A stretch of 64,000 nt of DNA from Candidatus Gastranaerophilales bacterium (GTDB lineage Bacteria > Cyanobacteriota > Vampirovibrionia > Gastranaerophilales > Gastranaerophilaceae). Location: assembly GCA_944323045.1 (NCBI GenBank), contig CALUQX010000005.1:1-64000 (forward strand). The letters are read 5' to 3'. Below, in pieces: positions 26,287-35,062 of this stretch (the stretch's first letter is position 1; each line of letters begins with the position of its first letter). The position numbers and the translations under genes were made by a program. The notes beneath the pieces were generated by a model. That model searched no databases, was not told where the DNA came from, and was given only the letters and a program-made list of their open reading frames with translations.

Positions 26287-27815
26287 TTAGTTTTGCTTTT
26301 TAAAATATAAATAAACGGGATAATCACAATTGAAAGAAGTGCAAGTATTAAAAAAGCATCATAGAACGCCCCGAGTTTTGACTGCAGCAATAATTCTCTA
26401 TACAGAGTTCCGCTTGCTTTTTTAGCTGCGAGCACATCCGGATAATGCACTGCAAACTTGTGCTGCAAGGCGGCTAATTTCATCCTGTATACAGGATTAT
26501 GATGTGCAAGATTACCGACAAGATTATTTTGATAAACCTGTGATGCCCTTGCAATAAATGTCGAAGATACAGATGTCGCAATAGCAGTCACTATATTTTT
26601 AAACAATGCATGCAGTCCTGCGGCATCTGCTGTTTTGTTTTGCGGTAAGGTCATAAAAGCTAGTGCTGTAATCGGCACAAATGCAACAGATACTCCAAAA
26701 CAAAGCACCATATTAGGAATAATAATACTTTCCATTGAGGCAGTTGTATTTAAACAAGAAAGACTGAATACAGAAACAGCCATTATCAAAAATCCTGTTG
26801 TTGCAAGAATTTTTGCATCAATAAACCTTGCTATTTCACCAACAACAAGTAATCCTATAAAACAAACAATTGCACGCGGCAGCATTGCAAGTCCTGAGGC
26901 TGACGGGCTGTATCCGATTAACCCCTGAGACAACAACGGCACAAGAAGCAATGTCGAATACAGTATTACGTTAATAATAGAACTTATGCTTGTACCAAGC
27001 AAAAAATTCTTATCTTTAAAAACTCTTATATCAATAATCGGATATTTATACTCAAGTTCCCACACATAGAAAAATACAAACGAGAATATTGAAATTCCGG
27101 TAAGCCAGCATATCCACGGGGTATCAAACCAGTTGAACTGCTGTCCTTTATCAAGAACAATCTGCATACATCCCATTGCAACAGTAATGCCTAAGAATCC
27201 TATTATATCAAATCTTTTATTATATTTCTCTTTTACAATAATATCGTCTTTGATAAATATTTTTACAAGTATAAGAGAAATTATACACAGCGGAATATTT
27301 ACAATAAAAACCCACTGCCATGAGTAATTATCTGTCAAATATCCTCCGAAAAAAGGTCCTACAAGCGGAGAAAACATAGCCGCAACTCCGAACAACGCCA
27401 TCGCAAGTCCTTTTTGATGTTCAGGATATATTTCCAGAAGATAAGCCTGACATAATGGCAGAATACAGCCGCCGCCAATCCCCTGAACTATTCGCGCAAA
27501 TATCAGTGCCTGAAGATTCGGCGCAATAATACAGAGAAATGCCCCTATACAAAATATAGCTATACAATAAATAAAGAACATCTTTTTCCCGATTGTTTTG
27601 CTTAAAAAACCGGTTGTCGGCAGCATTACACCGTTTGAAATAATATAACTTGTAATGACTGTATTCGCCTCATACTGTGTTGCCCCGAAATATCCGGCGA
27701 TATTTGGCTGGCAGACATTTGTCGCAGATGTTGCAACAAGTGCCATTATAGAAGGCAATAGCAGCACAATTGATAATATATATGGATTCTGTTTAAGTTT
27801 TTCAAAAAATGTCAT
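26268..27815 (-). CDS. emrB: DHA2-family drug efflux transporter (EmrB-like)
   Basis: This 515-residue major facilitator has 14 likely helices, the family motif A region (GFLSKTIGKKMFF), motif C (GPFFGGYLTDNYSW) and the ARIVQGIGGG helix. These place it in the 14-helix DHA2 drug:H+ antiporters such as EmrB. With the membrane-fusion gene just upstream and a TolC-type gene across the divergent promoter, it should form a three-part pump across both membranes. It ends in a Lys/Ala tail overlapping a terminator. The drug range is unknown. Confidence 0.9.
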   Translation of the reverse strand: MTFFEKLKQNPYILSIVLLLPSIMALVATSATNVCQPNIAGYFGATQYEANTVITSYIISNGVMLPTTGFLSKTIGKKMFFIYCIAIFCIGAFLCIIAPNLQALIFARIVQGIGGGCILPLCQAYLLEIYPEHQKGLAMALFGVAAMFSPLVGPFFGGYLTDNYSWQWVFIVNIPLCIISLILVKIFIKDDIIVKEKYNKRFDIIGFLGITVAMGCMQIVLDKGQQFNWFDTPWICWLTGISIFSFVFFYVWELEYKYPIIDIRVFKDKNFLLGTSISSIINVILYSTLLLVPLLSQGLIGYSPSASGLAMLPRAIVCFIGLLVVGEIARFIDAKILATTGFLIMAVSVFSLSCLNTTASMESIIIPNMVLCFGVSVAFVPITALAFMTLPQNKTADAAGLHALFKNIVTAIATSVSSTFIARASQVYQNNLVGNLAHHNPVYRMKLAALQHKFAVHYPDVLAAKKASGTLYRELLLQSKLGAFYDAFLILALLSIVIIPFIYILKSKTKKKASA

Positions 27816-27910
27816 TTTTATTTTTCCCTAAATTATTTAATTAAGGCACAAATCTACACACAAAATTTTTATAATTTGTTCAACAAAGTAAAAAATACAC
27901 GGGGTAAAAA

Positions 27911-29029
27911 CTATTTTACCTTAACCTTTGGTACAACAGACATACCTGGCACAATGTTGTAATCAGAGATATCTTCTTCAAATACAATTTTCACTGGCAC
28001 ACGCTGAACTATTTTTACATAGCTGCCCACAGCATTTTCCGGCGGAAAAAGACTTGATTTTGCACCGGTTGCTCTTTGAATGCTGTCAACTCTGCCCTTA
28101 AATCTTTTTCCAGGATAAGTGTCCACTTTTATAGAAACAGGCTGTCCTGCTTTCATATATGTCAATTGTATTTCTTTGAAATTAGCAACAACCCACACTT
28201 CATCAGGAACAATTTCCATCAGCGGCTGACCAACCTGAACATAGTTTCCTTTTTCTACACTTCGCGCAGAAACTTTTCCGGCTTGCGGCGCATATATTTT
28301 TGTATAAGAAAGATCAAGTTTCGCCTGTTCAACTTCGGCTTCCAGCTTTTGTATTTCTGCCTGAACAGATTCTTTTTTTGCCTTATTTGATTCTAAAGCA
28401 GATTTTAGTGCATTTGATTTTTCATTTGCAGCTTTGTTATTTGCTTCTGCCACTGTCAAATGTGTTTTGCTGTTATCATAATCCTGTTTGGAGACAATAC
28501 CTTCTTTGTACATATCTGAATATCTTTTGTAATCTTTTTTTGCAAAATCGAGTTTTGATTGTGTGGAATTTATGTCTTCAAATGACTGCTGTACATTTGA
28601 AGAACCTTCATCTATTTGTTTGTCAGTAACGTTTAGTCTGGCTTTTGCTTCCGCGAGTTTTGCTTCTGCCTGATGAAGTTTAACTTCATAATCATTCGGG
28701 TCAATTTCTACAAGGAGCTGCCCTGCCTGAACTTCTTCATTGTCATCAACAAGAAGATTTATAACCGGTCCGGATACACGCGGCGCAACAGAAATAAGTC
28801 TGCCTTCTACAAAAGCATCATCTGTTGATTGAAAGAATGTTGAGTGTATAGCCATTATAATACCGGTAATAATAAGGATTACGGCTGTAGCTAAAGGTAC
28901 AACTACACGTTTTTTCTTATATTCCGGTCGTTTCTTCTTTGCACGGGCTTTTCTGACTTTTAATACTTCTTTTGCTTTTTCGTCTAGTTCTTCTTTACTT
29001 AATTTCTTTTTTGGGGTCTGATCGTCCAT
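27911..29029 (-). CDS. emrA: EmrA/HlyD-type membrane fusion protein
   Basis: The 372-residue periplasmic adaptor has a basic cytoplasmic N-terminus and one membrane anchor at about residues 48-68 (VVPLATAVILIITGIIMAI). The two lipoyl halves follow (ISVAPRVSGPVINLLVDDNEEV and YAPQAGKVSARSVEKGNYV), flanking a long coiled-coil hairpin (~115-210), with a beta-barrel at the end. A GTG at 29035 is in frame, but the ATG at 29029 is better placed after AGAGGTG. It links the EmrB-like pump to the TolC-like channel. It follows marR after 16 bases. Confidence 0.92.
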   Translation of the reverse strand: MDDQTPKKKLSKEELDEKAKEVLKVRKARAKKKRPEYKKKRVVVPLATAVILIITGIIMAIHSTFFQSTDDAFVEGRLISVAPRVSGPVINLLVDDNEEVQAGQLLVEIDPNDYEVKLHQAEAKLAEAKARLNVTDKQIDEGSSNVQQSFEDINSTQSKLDFAKKDYKRYSDMYKEGIVSKQDYDNSKTHLTVAEANNKAANEKSNALKSALESNKAKKESVQAEIQKLEAEVEQAKLDLSYTKIYAPQAGKVSARSVEKGNYVQVGQPLMEIVPDEVWVVANFKEIQLTYMKAGQPVSIKVDTYPGKRFKGRVDSIQRATGAKSSLFPPENAVGSYVKIVQRVPVKIVFEEDISDYNIVPGMSVVPKVKVK

Positions 29030-29045
29030 ATTCACCTCTATATTC

Positions 29046-29504
29046 TTATATCTGTATATTTAATCTGTCTTCTAAATTCTTTTTTATTTTGTTCAATACT
29101 CCAAGACAATTCTGCAATTCTTCATCTGTTACGCCGGCAACTGAATCCTGCCACAGTTCAAGAACTGTAGGGGTAGCCTGTTCAAGTATAGATTTTCCTT
29201 TTTCTGTAATATTAACTTTATAAATTTTTCTTCTATTCACATCTGAGGTACGCGTAACCAGTTCCATTTTTTCAAGGATATTTACAATTCTTGTTATATT
29301 GGGACGGTCTTTCAGAGTAAGCGCACTGATTTGTCTTTGATACAAACCGTCATGGTCTAAAATAGCAGTCAGAACAGTAAATTGTTCGGGGGTAACTGTA
29401 TATTTTTCATGTTTAAATTTTTGTGTTGCAATTGCACGCGTCATCTTGCCGATACGCACCAATTTCATTCCTATTCTGCTGTTTAATAAATCTTTTTTAT
29501 CCAT
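29046..29504 (-). CDS. MarR-family transcriptional regulator
   Basis: The 152-residue protein has a MarR winged-helix core (YTVTPEQFTVLTAIL, LTLKDRPNITRIVNILEKMELV, DVNRRKIYKVNITEKG) between helical dimerisation ends. MarR repressors usually bind palindromes in the shared promoter of the efflux genes they control and release on binding a ligand. A perfect 9-bp-arm palindrome lies at 29527-29548, between this gene and the TolC-like gene. It is the first gene of marR-emrA-emrB. Confidence 0.92.
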   Translation of the reverse strand: MDKKDLLNSRIGMKLVRIGKMTRAIATQKFKHEKYTVTPEQFTVLTAILDHDGLYQRQISALTLKDRPNITRIVNILEKMELVTRTSDVNRRKIYKVNITEKGKSILEQATPTVLELWQDSVAGVTDEELQNCLGVLNKIKKNLEDRLNIQI

Positions 29505-29526
29505 GCCTGTTTACATATTTTTTATC

Positions 29527-29548
29527 TTGTGTTATTATGATAACACAA
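29527..29548. promoter_or_regulatory. Probable MarR operator
   Basis: TTGTGTTAT and ATAACACAA form a perfect palindrome with a 4-base spacer in the 61-base divergent region. TATGAT (29536-29541) overlaps it and may be the -10 box of the plus-strand TolC-like gene. Binding would block both divergent transcripts. Confidence 0.75.
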
Positions 29549-29565
29549 AAAAGGAAAAATAAAGC

Positions 29566-30942
29566 ATGAAAATTTTTAAGATTATACTAACCCTGTTTAT
29601 TTTGCTGTGCAATATTTGCCCCGTATATGCAAAACACAAAGAAAACACAGATTACAGATTGGAATATTTAAATATCAAATGGTGGGAAAATTATAATGAC
29701 CCTATACTTGTTAATTACTTAATGAAAGCTTATCAGAACAATCAGGATTTAAAAATCGCAGCAATAAGTGTAAAGCAGGCACAGCAGGTTGCCAAACAAT
29801 CGCTTGCGCAGGAGCTGCCGCATCTGGGATTTGCCGGAAACTATTTCAGAGACTTTGCATCCAGTGATGTAAGATTCGGTAATGTTTTGATTAATGATTA
29901 CAGCCAGTCAAATTTTGTTTTGCCCCTTACTATGACTTACGAACTTGATTTGTGGGGAGAAAACAGATTAAAAACTAAAAGTATCAATAAACAGGTTGAC
30001 ATGATTAAACAGGACGAGCGGGCAACTTATATTGCATTAACCTCGACTCTTGCCTCCACCTACTACAATTTAATTAAGCTTGACAAACTTATAAAAAATC
30101 AAGAAGAACTTGTTGATTTGCAAAAAGAAATTGTTTTAATGGTTGAGAAAAAATATAAAAACGGTTTGTGTCCTGTAACAGAATTGATGCAAGAACAACA
30201 GCTTTTGACAAATTTTGAAGAATCTCTGGAAGTCTACCGTGACAGACGGGATATTGTGACAAGAGAAATGGTGGTTCTGCTCGGAGACAGAACAAACAAT
30301 TCTGTGGAATGTTCTGATTATGATACAGTTAAACTCGTTGAAATCCCTGATAACATCGCGGCAGAAGTTATACAATTCAGACCTGATATGAACAAAACTG
30401 AATTGTATATTCAAAAAACTGGATTTGATGTAAAGGCTGCCAGACGAGACTTTTTACCAAAAATTCTTCTGTATGGGCAGGTCGGTTTTAATGCCTATCA
30501 GTTAGGCGATATTTTCGGGAACCATACATTTAAAAGTGCCGCAGGTTTTGCACCTTCTATTGATTTGTTTACAGGCGGTGCAAAAGTGGCAAAATTAAGA
30601 TATAATAAACTAGAACTTGAAAAAGCACAACAGATGTATGAAAAAACTATTCTTACATCACTACAGGAAGTGAATAATTCTTTAGGCATAGCTCACACCA
30701 ATAAGAAAAATTACAAATCAAGTTTAGACAGATTTAACCTTGAAAAAGAAAAATATAATCTATCTTCACGTAAACTGGAAATAGGTGCAAAATCAAAACT
30801 GGAGAATATTCGTGACCGCGAAAGAGTTCTTCTTTCCGAAAAAGATGAAGTTACAAATAAAATAGATTATGTAATTGCCACAATCAATGTTTATAAAGCA
30901 ATAGGCGGCAAAGATTACAACACAATTAAGGAACAGCTTTAA
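29566..30942 (+). CDS. TolC-like outer membrane efflux channel
   Basis: The 458-residue protein opens with a signal peptide (FKIILTLFILLCNICPVYA) and has the two long-helix repeats of outer membrane efflux proteins. It shows MTYELDLWGENR, a signature of the NodT/OprM-like group, and EVNNSLGIAH. It would form the trimeric outer-membrane duct for the EmrAB-like pump encoded on the other strand. NodT-type members often carry a lipid-modified Cys; here Cys occurs in the signal region (LLCNIC), but no clear lipobox is seen. It is followed after one base by ogt, so the two share a transcript. Confidence 0.9.
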   Translation: MKIFKIILTLFILLCNICPVYAKHKENTDYRLEYLNIKWWENYNDPILVNYLMKAYQNNQDLKIAAISVKQAQQVAKQSLAQELPHLGFAGNYFRDFASSDVRFGNVLINDYSQSNFVLPLTMTYELDLWGENRLKTKSINKQVDMIKQDERATYIALTSTLASTYYNLIKLDKLIKNQEELVDLQKEIVLMVEKKYKNGLCPVTELMQEQQLLTNFEESLEVYRDRRDIVTREMVVLLGDRTNNSVECSDYDTVKLVEIPDNIAAEVIQFRPDMNKTELYIQKTGFDVKAARRDFLPKILLYGQVGFNAYQLGDIFGNHTFKSAAGFAPSIDLFTGGAKVAKLRYNKLELEKAQQMYEKTILTSLQEVNNSLGIAHTNKKNYKSSLDRFNLEKEKYNLSSRKLEIGAKSKLENIRDRERVLLSEKDEVTNKIDYVIATINVYKAIGGKDYNTIKEQL

Positions 30943-30943
30943 G

Positions 30944-31405
30944 ATGTATTCTATTATCAAAACACCAATAGGTAATATAAAAATAGAAGAAAACGACGGC
31001 AGTATTGTAAGAATTCAGCATACAGATGAGCCCCATTTAGAATCATCAAATATTTTGTTATGTGAGGCTAAAAACCAGTTAACTGAATATTTTGAAGGGA
31101 AACGGAAAGTTTTTGATTTACCGCTGAATCTTGCAGGTACTGAATTTCAACAGAATGTGTGGAATGCATTAAAAGAAATTCCTTATGGCGAAACTCGTTC
31201 GTACAAACAAATTGCTGAACGAATTGGTAATCCGTCTGCATGCAGAGCTGTTGGTATGGCTAATAATAAAAATCCTATAATGATTGTTGTTCCCTGCCAC
31301 AGAGTTATCGGCAGCAACGGAAGTCTAACGGGATATGCATTTGGAACTGATATGAAAAATTGGCTTTTGCAGTTAGAAAAATCCGTTAACAATTGCGATT
31401 GTTGA
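30944..31405 (+). CDS. ogt: Methylated-DNA--protein-cysteine methyltransferase
   Basis: The 153-residue protein repairs O6-alkylguanine by moving the alkyl group to its own cysteine. The active-site PCHRVIG is present, preceded by the helix-turn-helix region (SYKQIAERIGNPSACRAVG) and followed by LTGYAFG. The N-terminal domain is short, as in Ogt/MGMT of ~150-170 residues. It starts one base after the TolC-like gene stop, so it may be induced with the efflux system. Confidence 0.95.
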   Translation: MYSIIKTPIGNIKIEENDGSIVRIQHTDEPHLESSNILLCEAKNQLTEYFEGKRKVFDLPLNLAGTEFQQNVWNALKEIPYGETRSYKQIAERIGNPSACRAVGMANNKNPIMIVVPCHRVIGSNGSLTGYAFGTDMKNWLLQLEKSVNNCDC

Positions 31406-31445
31406 TATTTGCGTATTAAAATTTTCAGTCTATAATAAAATTGTT

Positions 31446-33329
31446 ATGGATTATGTGAACAACAAATATGATTGTATTGTAGTTGGAGCCGGTCATGCCG
31501 GATGCGAAGCAGCTATTTCCTGTGCAAGATTAGGTGCAAGTGTTTTACTATGCTCACTAAATCTTGATAATATAGCGCTGATGCCATGTAATCCTGCTAT
31601 TGGCGGTCCTGCAAAATCAACACTCGTTCGGGAAATTGATGCACTCGGCGGGGTTATGGGCGAAGCTGCTGATGCAACTTATATTCAGATGAAGACCCTT
31701 AATTCTTCAAAAGGTCCTGCTGTACGCGCACTCCGTGCCCAGTCTGACAAACGCGCGTATATGGATTATATGCGCAATCTTATTGAACAGATTGATAATA
31801 TACATCTGCGGCAGGCTTGTATTACAGATTTACTGGTAAAAGATGGTGCGGTATGCGGAGTTATAGACGAATTCGGTATTGAATATTCCGCCCCTGTTGC
31901 AATACTTACAACCGGTACATCACTTTCAGGGAAAATTTTTGTCGGCTTAAAATCTTATGATGCGGGTCGTCTTGGCGAAAAAGCGGCAATAGGACTTTCT
32001 GATTCGCTGCGCAGCCACGGGTTAACTCTCAAAAAGTTAAAAACAGGTACGCCGCCAAGAGTTGATAAAAGAACTATTGATTATTCAAAAATGACAATCC
32101 AGCCGGGCGATAGTGAATTAAATTTTTATTCCTTCAAGCCGGATAGACCGATACGGCAGCAGTATCCATGCTATTTAACAAGGACTAATGACCAAACACA
32201 CGATATTATTCGCGCTAATCTAGATAAATCTCCGATGTTTCAGGGGCTTATTCATGGCGTTGGTCCGCGCTACTGTCCTTCTATAGAGGATAAAGTCGTT
32301 AGATTCAGCGAAAATCCTTCTCATCATATCTTTATAGAACCTGAAGGGCTTGGAACTTATGAAATGTATATTCAGGGATTTTCAAGCAGTCTGCCTGCCG
32401 ATGTTCAGGTAAAAATGCTGAGAACTCTGCCAGGACTTGAAAATGCACACGTTATCAAGCCTGCATATGCAGTTGAATACGATTATGTTCCGGCAGTGCA
32501 GACAACGCATTCTCTAATGTCAAAAACTATCAAAGGACTTTTCTTTGCCGGACAAATTAACGGAACAAGCGGTTATGAAGAAGCAGCAGCACAAGGATTA
32601 ATTGCCGGAATTAATGCAATTAATTATTTGAATAAATCTGAAATGCTTGAGCTTTCAAGAAGTTCCTCATATATTGGCACACTGATAGATGATCTTGTGA
32701 CAAAAGATATTCAGGATCCATACAGAATGCTGACCTCACGTTCAGAATACCGTTTGCTGCTCCGTCAGGATAACGCAGATTTTCGCCTGACTCCTATCGG
32801 GCATAAAATAGGTCTTATTGATGACGCTCAATATAAGATATTTCAAGACAAACAAAATGCGATTGAAAAAGAAATGGCGCGTTGCAGGGAGGCTAAAATT
32901 TCCCCGACAGAAGAGGTTAAATCAATACTTTCTAAATATGGCGAAGGTATTGAGCGCGGCATGAAAATAGCAGAACTTTTGAAGCGTCCTAATTTGAACT
33001 ACAAAATAATCAAAGAATTGGATGAGGAAACACAGGATTTAAATATTCCAAAAGATGTGTATGAACAGGTTGAAATACTAATAAAATACGAGGGCTACCT
33101 GAAACGTCAGGAATTTCAGGTGGAACAGTCCGGCAAACTGGAAAAGTATAGAATACCTGAGGATATTGATTACACAAAAATTGACCATATTTCATCCGAA
33201 ACAAAAGACAAACTTTCAAAAATCAGACCCAAGACCCTTGCGCAGGCGGCAAGAATCGGCGGGGTTAAACCGGCAGATATATCAGTATTAATGGTACTGC
33301 TTGAACGGCATGCCGTCGCCAGAATGTAA
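31446..33329 (+). CDS. mnmG: tRNA uridine-5-carboxymethylaminomethyl modification enzyme MnmG (GidA)
   Basis: MnmG, with MnmE, installs the carboxymethylaminomethyl group at wobble U34 using FAD and methylene-THF. The 627-residue product has the dinucleotide-binding motif GAGHAGCEAA, the CNPAIGGPAKSTLVREIDALGG block, the NGTSGYEEAAAQGLIAG motif and the helical C-terminal domain. TATAAT (31431-31436) ends only 9 bases before the ATG and no ribosome site is visible, so the mRNA may have almost no leader. mnmE is not in the window. Confidence 0.97.
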   Translation: MDYVNNKYDCIVVGAGHAGCEAAISCARLGASVLLCSLNLDNIALMPCNPAIGGPAKSTLVREIDALGGVMGEAADATYIQMKTLNSSKGPAVRALRAQSDKRAYMDYMRNLIEQIDNIHLRQACITDLLVKDGAVCGVIDEFGIEYSAPVAILTTGTSLSGKIFVGLKSYDAGRLGEKAAIGLSDSLRSHGLTLKKLKTGTPPRVDKRTIDYSKMTIQPGDSELNFYSFKPDRPIRQQYPCYLTRTNDQTHDIIRANLDKSPMFQGLIHGVGPRYCPSIEDKVVRFSENPSHHIFIEPEGLGTYEMYIQGFSSSLPADVQVKMLRTLPGLENAHVIKPAYAVEYDYVPAVQTTHSLMSKTIKGLFFAGQINGTSGYEEAAAQGLIAGINAINYLNKSEMLELSRSSSYIGTLIDDLVTKDIQDPYRMLTSRSEYRLLLRQDNADFRLTPIGHKIGLIDDAQYKIFQDKQNAIEKEMARCREAKISPTEEVKSILSKYGEGIERGMKIAELLKRPNLNYKIIKELDEETQDLNIPKDVYEQVEILIKYEGYLKRQEFQVEQSGKLEKYRIPEDIDYTKIDHISSETKDKLSKIRPKTLAQAARIGGVKPADISVLMVLLERHAVARM

Positions 33330-33361
33330 GGGCTTAACAGGCAAGCCAACGGGGTTTGCTA

Positions 33362-34207
33362 TTACTTTATCTGTCTTGGTTTTCTGCTTTTGGGCAAGAA
33401 GTTTTCATCAGTAATAACTGGCTTTCCTGTCTGTAGTTCAATTTGTTTCCGTGCTTCTTTTGCAACACTACCGCCCTGCTTAGCCACTGTCTTGTTCTCT
33501 TCCAGAGTTTTAGGATTCTTTTCCTTTGATATTTCTGTTGTAGAAACTTCAGCAAGCATATTAAGAACAAGTTCCATATTAGACATATTATCTCTTAGGC
33601 TCTCTTTTTTAAGCCCCTTAAGTTCCTTATATTCACGAGTTTTCATGCCAGACCACTCTTGAGTTAATACGTCTGTTAGAATACCGTACTGATTATCAGC
33701 AACACCGCTCCGTTTCCATTCATCAGTCAATGCTTTTCTGATTTCAATAGATTTTAAGCGCTGATTCACCCATTCTGGAGAATACCCCTTATCAAGGTAA
33801 TATTTTAATGCTCTGTTAATAGCAATTTCTGGATCTTGCATTTCCTCAAGACGTTCACTGCCCACTTTTGCAAGCCATAGTTTAAAAGGTTCAGCCTTTG
33901 GGCTCGGAACTGATTGTACTAAACGTAAAACACCTTCTGTATCCAGTACATCAGTTAATCTCATTTTTCCATCGGGTGCTTCCATTTTCAAACCGTGACA
34001 AAATGTCACGGTTTCATTTCCTTCTGCCTTAAGACGCTGTTTTAGCTTTCGCCAATATGCAGTAGAATCTTTGCTTTCTGTTAAAATAGTAATTATATCA
34101 ACAACAGAAAACCACCATGTTTCTTTTTCATTATCCCAGGTCGTTCTTACCTTAAAATCCTCAAACAATTTTATAGATGTTTTTGTATCTTTATCTGTCT
34201 TTTCCAA
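33362..34207 (-). CDS. Bro-N domain protein (phage antirepressor-like)
   Basis: The 281-residue protein begins with a Bro-N domain (IKLFEDFKVRTTWDNEKETWWFSVVDIITIL, with SVPSPKAEPFKLWLAKVG). This domain is common in phage antirepressors and DinD-like proteins and binds DNA. The C-terminal half is charged and helical, with no KilA-C or other known domain seen. It sits alone between mnmG and tRNA-Gln, a typical landing place for mobile DNA, though no integrase or att repeats are visible. A perfect 11-bp palindrome lies inside the coding region (33990-34014). Such genes are also widespread in gut bacteria outside phages. Confidence 0.8.
   Translation of the reverse strand: MEKTDKDTKTSIKLFEDFKVRTTWDNEKETWWFSVVDIITILTESKDSTAYWRKLKQRLKAEGNETVTFCHGLKMEAPDGKMRLTDVLDTEGVLRLVQSVPSPKAEPFKLWLAKVGSERLEEMQDPEIAINRALKYYLDKGYSPEWVNQRLKSIEIRKALTDEWKRSGVADNQYGILTDVLTQEWSGMKTREYKELKGLKKESLRDNMSNMELVLNMLAEVSTTEISKEKNPKTLEENKTVAKQGGSVAKEARKQIELQTGKPVITDENFLPKSRKPRQIK
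33990..34014. repeat. Palindrome inside the Bro-N gene
   Basis: AAACCGTGACA and its exact complement TGTCACGGTTT are separated by three bases. This is more regular than expected by chance in coding DNA. It could be an intragenic operator for the gene's own product or an mRNA stem. It encodes E-T-V-T-F-C-H-G in the Bro-N domain. Confidence 0.6.
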
Positions 34208-34247
34208 TAGCCCCTAACTCCAGTTATTAAAATTAAATAATAAAAAA

Positions 34248-34318
34248 CTCCCGGAGATGGGTTCGAACCACCGTTGGAAGATCCAGAGTCTTCAGTCCTG
34301 CCGCTAGACGATCCGGGA
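34248..34318 (-). tRNA. tRNA-Gln (anticodon CTG)
   Basis: Folding the minus strand gives a 7-bp acceptor stem (TCCCGGA with TCCGGGA), a D arm GTC...GAC, and an anticodon stem GAAGA/TCTTC around the loop CTCTGGA with anticodon CTG. The T arm has the invariant TTCGAAC. The 71-base gene has a G discriminator and no encoded CCA. It lies between the Bro-N gene and dtd. Confidence 0.93.
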
Positions 34319-34467
34319 ATAACGAATTAACTTCTTTTTACATTAATATACTACAACAAAGTCACAATCATTGTCAATATTAATTGTTTATTTACATATA
34401 AACTTGCCCTGAACTTATCTTCAGGTTAAACTAACATTGTTCTATTAAAATTATAAGGAATGAAAAT

Positions 34468-34905
34468 TTGAAAGCACTAATTCAACGGGTAAAGCATGCC
34501 TCAGTCACAATAGAAAATGAATTATATTCAAAAATCGGCAAAGGAATTCTTGTATTTGTCGGGGTTGAAAAAACTGATGAACAGATAAACGCAGAAAAAC
34601 TTGCTCAAAAAATAGTAAATCTACGCATTTTCGAAGATGAAAACGATAAAATGAATTTGTCTTTGCTTGACGTGAAAGGCGAAATTCTTGTAGTTTCCCA
34701 ATTCACTCTATGCGGCGATTGTAAAAAAGGTACAAGACCTTCATTTGACAAATCAGCCCCGCCGGATAAAGCCGTTGACTTATATGAATATTTCATTAAA
34801 TGTATAAATACGCACGGAATTGCCGCAAAAACCGGTAAATTCCGTGCTATGATGGACGTTGAATTAATAAATGACGGTCCTGTAACATTTTTTATAGAAA
34901 AATGA
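34468..34905 (+). CDS. dtd: D-aminoacyl-tRNA deacylase
   Basis: DTD hydrolyses D-aminoacyl-tRNAs (and Gly-tRNA-Ala) to protect translation. The 145-residue protein starts with the family N-terminus KALIQRVKHASVTIE. It has SQFTLCGDCKKGTRPSF with the active-site region and ends NDGPVTFFIE with the cross-subunit Gly-Pro motif. The start is a TTG at 34468 behind AAGGA. Length is normal. It probably has its own promoter downstream of the tRNA. Confidence 0.96.
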   Translation: MKALIQRVKHASVTIENELYSKIGKGILVFVGVEKTDEQINAEKLAQKIVNLRIFEDENDKMNLSLLDVKGEILVVSQFTLCGDCKKGTRPSFDKSAPPDKAVDLYEYFIKCINTHGIAAKTGKFRAMMDVELINDGPVTFFIEK

Positions 34906-34914
34906 TTTTACCAC

Positions 34915-34943
34915 TTGAAATATTTTTTAAGTTGTGCTATAAT
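34915..34943 (+). promoter_or_regulatory. Sigma-70 promoter with extended -10
   Basis: TTGAAA (34915-34920), 17 bases, then TATAAT (34938-34943) preceded by TGC, an extended -10 box. It should drive the zinc-ribbon gene, rimM and trmD with a leader of about 110 bases. That leader contains a GAGGAG sequence at ~34996 not followed by a start codon. Confidence 0.8.
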
Positions 34944-35062
34944 AAATGTATTGATTAGATCTATTTTGTGAAAAGAATTTTTATATTTTTACACTGAGGA
35001 GAATTTACTTTTTATTTTTTATTAATGTATTGTATTATTTTTAATTAAGAGGCTTATCTATT

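Noticed and set aside
33362..34318. A full prophage or integrative element at tRNA-Gln
   Set aside because: Only one phage-type gene is present, with no integrase, structural genes or visible attachment-site duplication.
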